From Avena insularis (taxonomy: Eukaryota; Streptophyta; Magnoliopsida; Poales; Poaceae), in assembly GCA_023614405.1 (NCBI GenBank), contig CM042693.1:336705527-336769526 (forward strand): 64,000 nt of DNA, given 5' to 3'. The notes under the pieces were generated by a model, which worked only from the letters and a program-made list of their open reading frames with translations, searched no databases and was not told the DNA's origin. This document shows positions 58,132 to 64,000 of the stretch, one piece after another (within the stretch, counting starts at the first letter, position 1; every line of letters starts with the position of its first letter). The position numbers and the translations under genes were made by a program.

Positions 58132-59643
58132 TGATGGCGCCCAGCACTTGTCGTGGGACGCTTTGTTGGAAACCCCAAGAGCAAGGTATGAAGCAGCACA
58201 TCAACAAATTTCCCTCAGTAAGAAACCGAGGTTATCGAACCAGTAGGAGGAAGGAAACGTCACACAGGTGTTGCAAGCAACGCGGAGACCTGCACAACAC
58301 AAACTCAAGACTTTGCCCCAATGAATCAGTGAGGTTGTCAAGCTCACCGGTTTGCTGTAACAAAGGATTAAAAGTATGGTGTGGAAGGCAATGGTTTGCA
58401 GCAAGTAAACAAGTAACAGTGGAGGATGTATCAATGGTAACGATTGGACTGGGGTCCATAGTTCACTAGAGGTGCTCTCCTTAGATAAACAACATGGCAT
58501 GAAGGGTAAACAAATTACAGCAGGGCAATTGACAGGAACTGAGCAAGGCATAACAATGCAATTACTAGTTAGAAAGATCCTATGAGATTCGATTGGGCAA
58601 TACAACAAGATACATAGACCGCCATCCAACTGCATCTATGACTAGAAGTCCACCTTCAGGTTATCATCCAACCCCTCCGATTAAGTTGCAAGCAATGCAC
58701 AACCTTTAAGCAAAGTGTGTAAGGTAAACAGTCCACATGTTCCATGAACAAGAGACCGTTGTTTTCTCCCTAGTAGCAACAACACATCTACAACCAAAGA
58801 GATTTCTGTCACTTCCCTTGGAAACTAGAGGCATGAACCCACTATCGAGCATAAATACCACCTCTTGGAGTCACTAGCAACTACTTGGCCAAGATAGCTA
58901 CTAACAACGGAGAGCATGCAAGATCACAAACAACACAGACATGATAGAATCATAAAGACAAAACCATTAATCAAACCAACATAATAATCTCAATATCCAT
59001 TGGATCCCCGCAAACACAGCATGCATGATTACAAATAGATTAGATCTTGATCATAAACGGAGCTCACAAGATCTATACATGAAAGCACAAGGAGGAGATA
59101 CAACCATCTAGCTACTACATGGACCCATAGTCCAAGGTGGAACTACTCACGCATCATATCGGAGAGAAGGCCTCCGGGATGATCTCCCGTCCGACAGTCT
59201 TTGGAAGAACTTGAGATCCCGATCTAGGGACGATGGTGGCGGCTGAGAAGGTTTCATGGATATTTGATGGTACTCGGGGTTTACGCATCGGGGCTTCTTA
59301 TAGGCGAAGGGAAGACCGAGGCGGCCAGGTCACCAAACCCTAGCCAGTGGCGGCTGAGCCCCTGCCTTTGGGTGGGTCTGGCCCCCTGGCCTCTCCTTTG
59401 GACTTCTTGTTCCCCGGAAAGTAATTGACTTTGACATTTGTCCCGTCAATTCCAAGAATATTTCTTTACTAACTTTTACGAAACCAAAACAGCGAGAAAC
59501 AGGCATCACTTTGTTGCAACTTGTTAGTAGGTTAGTACCAGAAAACATGTAAATAAGCACCTCAAAGTGTGGACAAGTAAAGCAAAGTAGATACTAAAAA
59601 AGCATGGAGCATCAAAAATTATAGATACGTTTCCGACGTATCA
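58132..59643 (-). mobile_element. Gypsy-type solo LTR, 1,512 bp, with 5-bp target duplication
   Basis: On the minus strand TGATACGTCGGAAACGTATC ... GTGCTGGGCGCCATCA. It is flanked by a perfect TTATG duplication (58127-58131 and 59644-59648) and has no internal region, so it arose by LTR-LTR recombination. It shares the TGATAC...CGTATCTA start with the LTR at 57748, so the two families are related but not the same. Confidence 0.95.
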
Positions 59644-59648
59644 TTATG

Positions 59649-61111
59649 TCACAATTAACCAATTTCTGGGACAAGCACATTACACTAAGAATGACAGCTA
59701 TGCTCTCGGGAAGGTGCTCATAGAAAAGATGGTGACTCAACATAAAAGTGAAAGAAAAGATTTAAAAGTTTGAAAGGCTTCCAAATGCTTGAAAGTATGG
59801 TACTCATTAGATTTGAGCTCTCATTGCCCCTATCATAAGCATCTTTAAATGGTTAAGGTTAATGTGAGGGAAAATATGAGTTATATGCTTGAAAATAACA
59901 AGTTGAAAATCTCATGCCCCTTGAGTACGAGTACCGAGGCCTCATGACTCAACTTTGGTCCCAAGTAAGTTCTTATCATTGTAAATATATGCGTATCATC
60001 GAGAACCACCAATGGGGTACCCCTTGCCCCATGACACAGGAGTGATCCCATATCACAATGAAAAGGCAACAGACAATGGGCATCTCAGTGGTCTTTTTAT
60101 TTTCTATTTATATAGTTTTTTATTGGAGATGCTTCATAGAATTCCCACTATGGTTTTGCTGCAAGTTTCCACCATGATTGGGCATGGCTTAGGCTGGCTG
60201 CCCATGCGTTTCTCTAACACATATAAAAACTCCATGGACTTACAAGCTCCCATCTCATTTCACATCGACGACATCCATAAACCAAAGAACATGATATCAA
60301 CTAAATAGAATAAGTGCAATGTTGAAAGCATGCCCCATGACAGCATGGTTTTGCTAACTCCCAACTTATAATTTGCAAGCATATAACTACATAGATGGTC
60401 ACAATGGTTCAGGTTTATTAAGTGCAAGAAATAAAATGTGCCATCAAGTTCGTGAGAGCTTTACTAACTAATTTTCGCATAACAAGCAAACATTTTTATT
60501 AGGAAGAAAACAAAGCATAATAAGTATGCAAGGAATAACAATGATGATAATAGGTAGATATGGTGGACACTTTTTGACAACTTTGGTTTTGGGGAGTTGG
60601 ATGCACGAGTAGAGCTCATACTCAATACAAGTGAAGGCTAGCAATAGAAGGGGCGGACAATCGAGAGGCGATGCTTGTCATAATCATGCTTGCGACAAAA
60701 CAAAATTGACAGTGGCATAAAAGTGACACAAGAACTCTGAGGCAAAATAAATCATCAAGTATTAATTGACTTTTGTTTAATCATATGCATGCGTGAGAAT
60801 GTGCCAAGTCGATTCAAATAAAACATTCATAGGAGGATACCACAATGTCATACCATGTTATGAATTGAACAATGCAAGCAAACATTTATATGACATGCTA
60901 CAAACTATTAGCAAATTGGAACTAATCATAAGAGAGCAAGAACTACTAAGCATCCACTGAATAACATACACCTTACATGAACAGACTAAGCATGCCCACA
61001 CAGATGAGTATATGTACAAAAATGAAAACAAATAGAGTTCATACCACATATATGAGTTCATAGTATGGAATGTAAACTTGTTGGAAGGGACTGTAATGCA
61101 CCAATGTAGAT
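59649..61111 (-). mobile_element. Internal non-coding region of the minus-strand Gypsy element, second part
   Basis: No ORF with a domain on either strand. AT-rich DNA with the texture of the long 3' untranslated regions of Triticeae Gypsy elements. It ends where LINE coding similarity starts. No further feature seen. Confidence 0.55.
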
Positions 61112-64000
61112 TTTAGATAACCATAAAATTTAAATGCAAAATCATCTCACAAATATGGTATTTAACAAATGTCTATGGGCCTACCATTCCTGAGCATAGA
61201 GCTGTATTTACTAATTGGTTACTGAATCTTGATGCCTCTTCTATGGATTTATGGATGATCCTTAGAGATTTCAACCTCATTAGAATCCCAAAAAACAGAA
61301 ACAGGGATGGAGGTGACACAAATAATATGCTCTTATTTAACAGAATTATCCAACATTTGGATCTGGATGAGATTCCCTTCAAAGCCAGAGCATTTACTTG
61401 GAGTAACATGCAAGATTCTCCTCTTCTTGAAAAGCTTGACTGGATTTTTTCTAGCACTCTCTACTAATTTTCCCAATACTTTAGCAGTTCCTTTAGCAAA
61501 AATCTCCTCTGATCATGTCCCTATCAAAATTCAAATTGGAACAGATATTCCTTAAGCTAACATTTTCAGATTTGAAATTATTGGTTGGAATTTCATGGTT
61601 TCTCAGAGGCAGTCATCTAGTACTGGAATATTCCATCATTTTTCTCTAATCCTGCTAAAGAATTGACTGTTCGATTCAAATCATTGAGACAGGGTTTGAA
61701 GAAATGGAGCAAAAACCATTCTCAATTGAATAAAGTTATTGATTCTTGTAGTTTTGTCCTTGCTATTTTTGATGGACTTGAGGAGCAAAGGGCTCTATCT
61801 TTGCAAGAGAAGAATTTTATAAATTCTTTAAAAGCTCATCAATTAAAGTTGCTGGAAGCAAAGAGGATATATTGGAAAAATAGAGTAAAAATAAAATGGG
61901 CAAATCTTGGGGGTGAGAATTCTAATTTTTTTCATACAGTTGCTACTCAGAATTTTAGATGCAATTATATTGCCAACCTAAAGGACTATGATGGCAGAGT
62001 GGTCAGTGAGCATTATGCTAAGGCTGCAATTATTTGGCATGATTTTAAGAAGAGACTTGGTACTTCTGATAATGTATCTATGCAATTTAATCTCCACTCA
62101 TTGATTACTCCTGTAACCTATGTGGATTTTTCTTCTCTGGAAGCTCCATTTTCTGCTGATGAAATTGAGAATATTGTCAAATCTATGCCCACTAACAAGT
62201 CTCCTGGTCCTGATGGTTTTAATGGGGATTTTCTCAAGAAGAGTTGGCATGTAATAAATGATTTATTTTATAAATTGTGCAATGATTTTCACTCTGGTGC
62301 TTTGAACATTGAGAGTATTAATGTTGCTTTCATTGCTTTGATTCCAAATATCAATCACCCTGAAACTGTCTCAGATTATAGACCCATCTCCCTTGTCAGC
62401 ATTACCCTCAAATTCCTCACTAAACTTTTGGCTAACAGATTGCAAGATATTATTATTCCAATTATTCATAAAAACCAGTATGGTTTCATTAAATTCAGAA
62501 CCATCCATGACTGTTTGGCTTGGTCATTTGAATATCTGCATCTTTGTCATAAATCCAAGAAGGAAATTATCATTCTCAAGCTTGATTTTGAAAAGGCATT
62601 TGATAAAGTGGAGTATTCTGCTATCCTAGTCATGATGAAACATTTGGGTTTTGGAGAGAAATTTATTCATTGGACTAAGTGCATCCTCACTTCAACATCC
62701 ACTGTTGTCCTATTGAATAGTGTGCCAGGAAAAAAAATTATTTGTAGAAGGGGTGTTAGACAGGGTGATCCACTTTCACCTCTGTTGTATGTACTTGCTG
62801 GTGAATTGTTGCAATATGTGATTAATGCAGCTTGGCACGACAATGTCATATACCTCCCTCTTGATTGCTCATTTGGCTTAGATTACCCCATTATTCAGTA
62901 TGCTGATGACACCTTGATAGTTATGCCTGCAGACATTGATCAACTCAACTCTCTCAAAGGAATGCTTCAAAGGTTCTCTGCCTCCACTGGATTAAAGGTT
63001 AATTATAACAAATCTTCAATGGTCCCAATAAACATATCATCTGAAAGATGTCAAGAATTGGCTGATTCTTTTGGACGTAAAAGGGAAACCTTACCATTCA
63101 CTTATCTTGGGCTCCCAATGGGAACCACCAAACCAAGGATGGAACATTTTATGGGTATAATTGAGAGGATTAATAGAAGGTTGTCTGGTGTATCTACTCT
63201 TTTGTCATATGATGGCAGACTGGTTTTTTAAAAGCCGTGATTGCCTCCATTCCAAACTATGCCATGTGTGTTATGAAGCTCCCACTTGGGTTTCTTGATC
63301 ATGTGGAGGGATCTGGCAGGAGCTTCCTCTAGAAAGGAAAGGACATTGAGAAGAAAGGGAAATGTCTTGTAAAATGGGAGAAAGTGTGTCAGTCTAAGAA
63401 GGCTGGTGGCTTGGGGGTTAAATATTTGAGATTACAAAATTCTGCTCTCATGATGAAGAATCTATTCAAATTCATGAATCAGAAGGATATTCCCTGGGTC
63501 AACCTGATTTGGCAAGCACATTATGCCAATGGAAAATTGCCCCAGGAAACTAATCCCTGTGGATCTTTTTGGTGGAAGGATTGTATGTCATTATGGGATC
63601 AATTTTCCAATCTAGCATCTATCCAGACTAGTAATGGTAAAACTCTGAGATTTTGGAAGGATTACTGGTCTCAGGATATTTTATCTGATCAATTCCCTCA
63701 CCTTTTTTCATTTGCCAAAAATCAAGATATAATCCTTCTGCAAGCCAGTGCTACAGTTGATCTACTTGATCTATTCCACCTGCCTCTGTCCATTATTGCT
63801 ATGGAGCAGCTTAATGAACTGTCTGTTTTGGTCCATGCATTTTCAAGCCAGAAGGAGGGTACTGACTTCTGGAATATGCCTTGGGGTTCTTATTATTCCT
63901 GTAAGAAATTTTATGTTTGTTTTGAACTCTCAGATCCAGTGCCACAACCTTTTCAATGGATTTGGAAGTCATGTGTGCTTCCTAAGCATAAATTTTTCTT
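61112..64000 (+). mobile_element. L1-type LINE, 5'-truncated, continuing past the window
   Basis: Coding similarity begins near 61117 inside the endonuclease domain (WYLTNVYGP, then ILRDFNLIR), with no upstream ORF1. That fits 5' truncation by incomplete reverse transcription. The 3' end and any poly(A) or target duplication lie beyond 64000. Confidence 0.85.
61117..64000 (+). pseudogene. LINE ORF2: endonuclease, reverse transcriptase, zf-RVT
   Basis: Endonuclease (EEP) C-terminal part: ILRDFNLIR, FTWSNMQ, KLDWIF. A TAA at 61465 and a frame change precede SSDHVPIKI. RT (61663-63231): SPGPDGFNGDF, DYRPISLVSITLKFLTKLLANRL, QYGF, KLDFEKAFDKVE, RRGVRQGDPLSPLLYVLA, and the catalytic YADD of IIQYADDTLIV. 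The frame breaks in a T6A4 run at about 63226. Another frame carries AVIASIPNYAMCVMKLP, a TAG near 63331, then WEKVCQSKKAGGLGVKYL and the zf-RVT region (FWKDYW, PKHKFF) to the window edge. The order EEP-RT-zf-RVT is typical of plant L1. It is not active. Confidence 0.93.

Overview
The window looks like chromosomal DNA of a large-genome grass of the wheat/barley tribe (Triticeae). It has Stowaway MITEs with CTCCCTCC ends, Copia LTRs with the ATATGCCC...GGCAATAAT signature, Gypsy LTRs beginning TGATAC, a CACTA element, an L1-type LINE, and a very GC-rich intronless gene beside AT-rich repeats. Most of the DNA is transposable element, much of it nested. Only a few host genes are visible: NFS1 and a small cluster of MATH/BTB genes. 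The species assignment is inference.

Layout. 1-3600: a dead Athila-like ORF and three small DNA-transposon relics. 3925-5304 (+): an intact gene for the mitochondrial cysteine desulfurase NFS1. 8882-10579 (-): MATH/BTB gene A. 11.6-15.3 kb: a Copia-type LTR and a CACTA element inside a broken host-like coding sequence. 16.0-31.3 kb: a retroposon split by a 13.7 kb Gypsy element (17117-30819, duplicated target CGCCT). 31.3-31.6 kb: a copied 3' end of NFS1. 31.6-35.2 kb: a second retroposon, with a 14-bp target duplication, holding a Copia solo LTR. 35.2-42.2 kb: duplicated NFS1 downstream DNA and MATH/BTB gene B, split by a young non-autonomous LTR element (38665-41425, target TACAC). 44008-45114 (-): MATH/BTB gene C. 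45.5-46.8 kb: a solo Copia LTR. 48089-56404: a degenerate Copia element whose 3' LTR was hit by a minus-strand Gypsy element, itself hit by a solo LTR (58132-59643, target TTATG). 61.1-64.0 kb: an L1-type LINE running off the window.

How it fits together. The segment holding the NFS1 3' end, its downstream DNA and a MATH/BTB gene has been copied, giving paralogues A, B and C in the same orientation. A and B carry an internal tandem duplication of the BTB-BACK module with a spacing of exactly 205 codons; C has one module. A has an in-frame TGA in its N-terminal region. B has no stop in either half, and its two halves are in phase once the 2,766 bp insertion is discounted, so it was probably open until recently. 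C is the only uninterrupted member, though its C-terminal tail is cut short. These proteins would be expected to act as CUL3 ubiquitin-ligase adaptors. No CRISPR, tRNA, rRNA or prokaryote-type system was seen. The points most worth following are the double-BTB architecture, the very recent loss of gene B, and the non-autonomous LTR element with two long ORFs that resemble no gag or pol I recognise.
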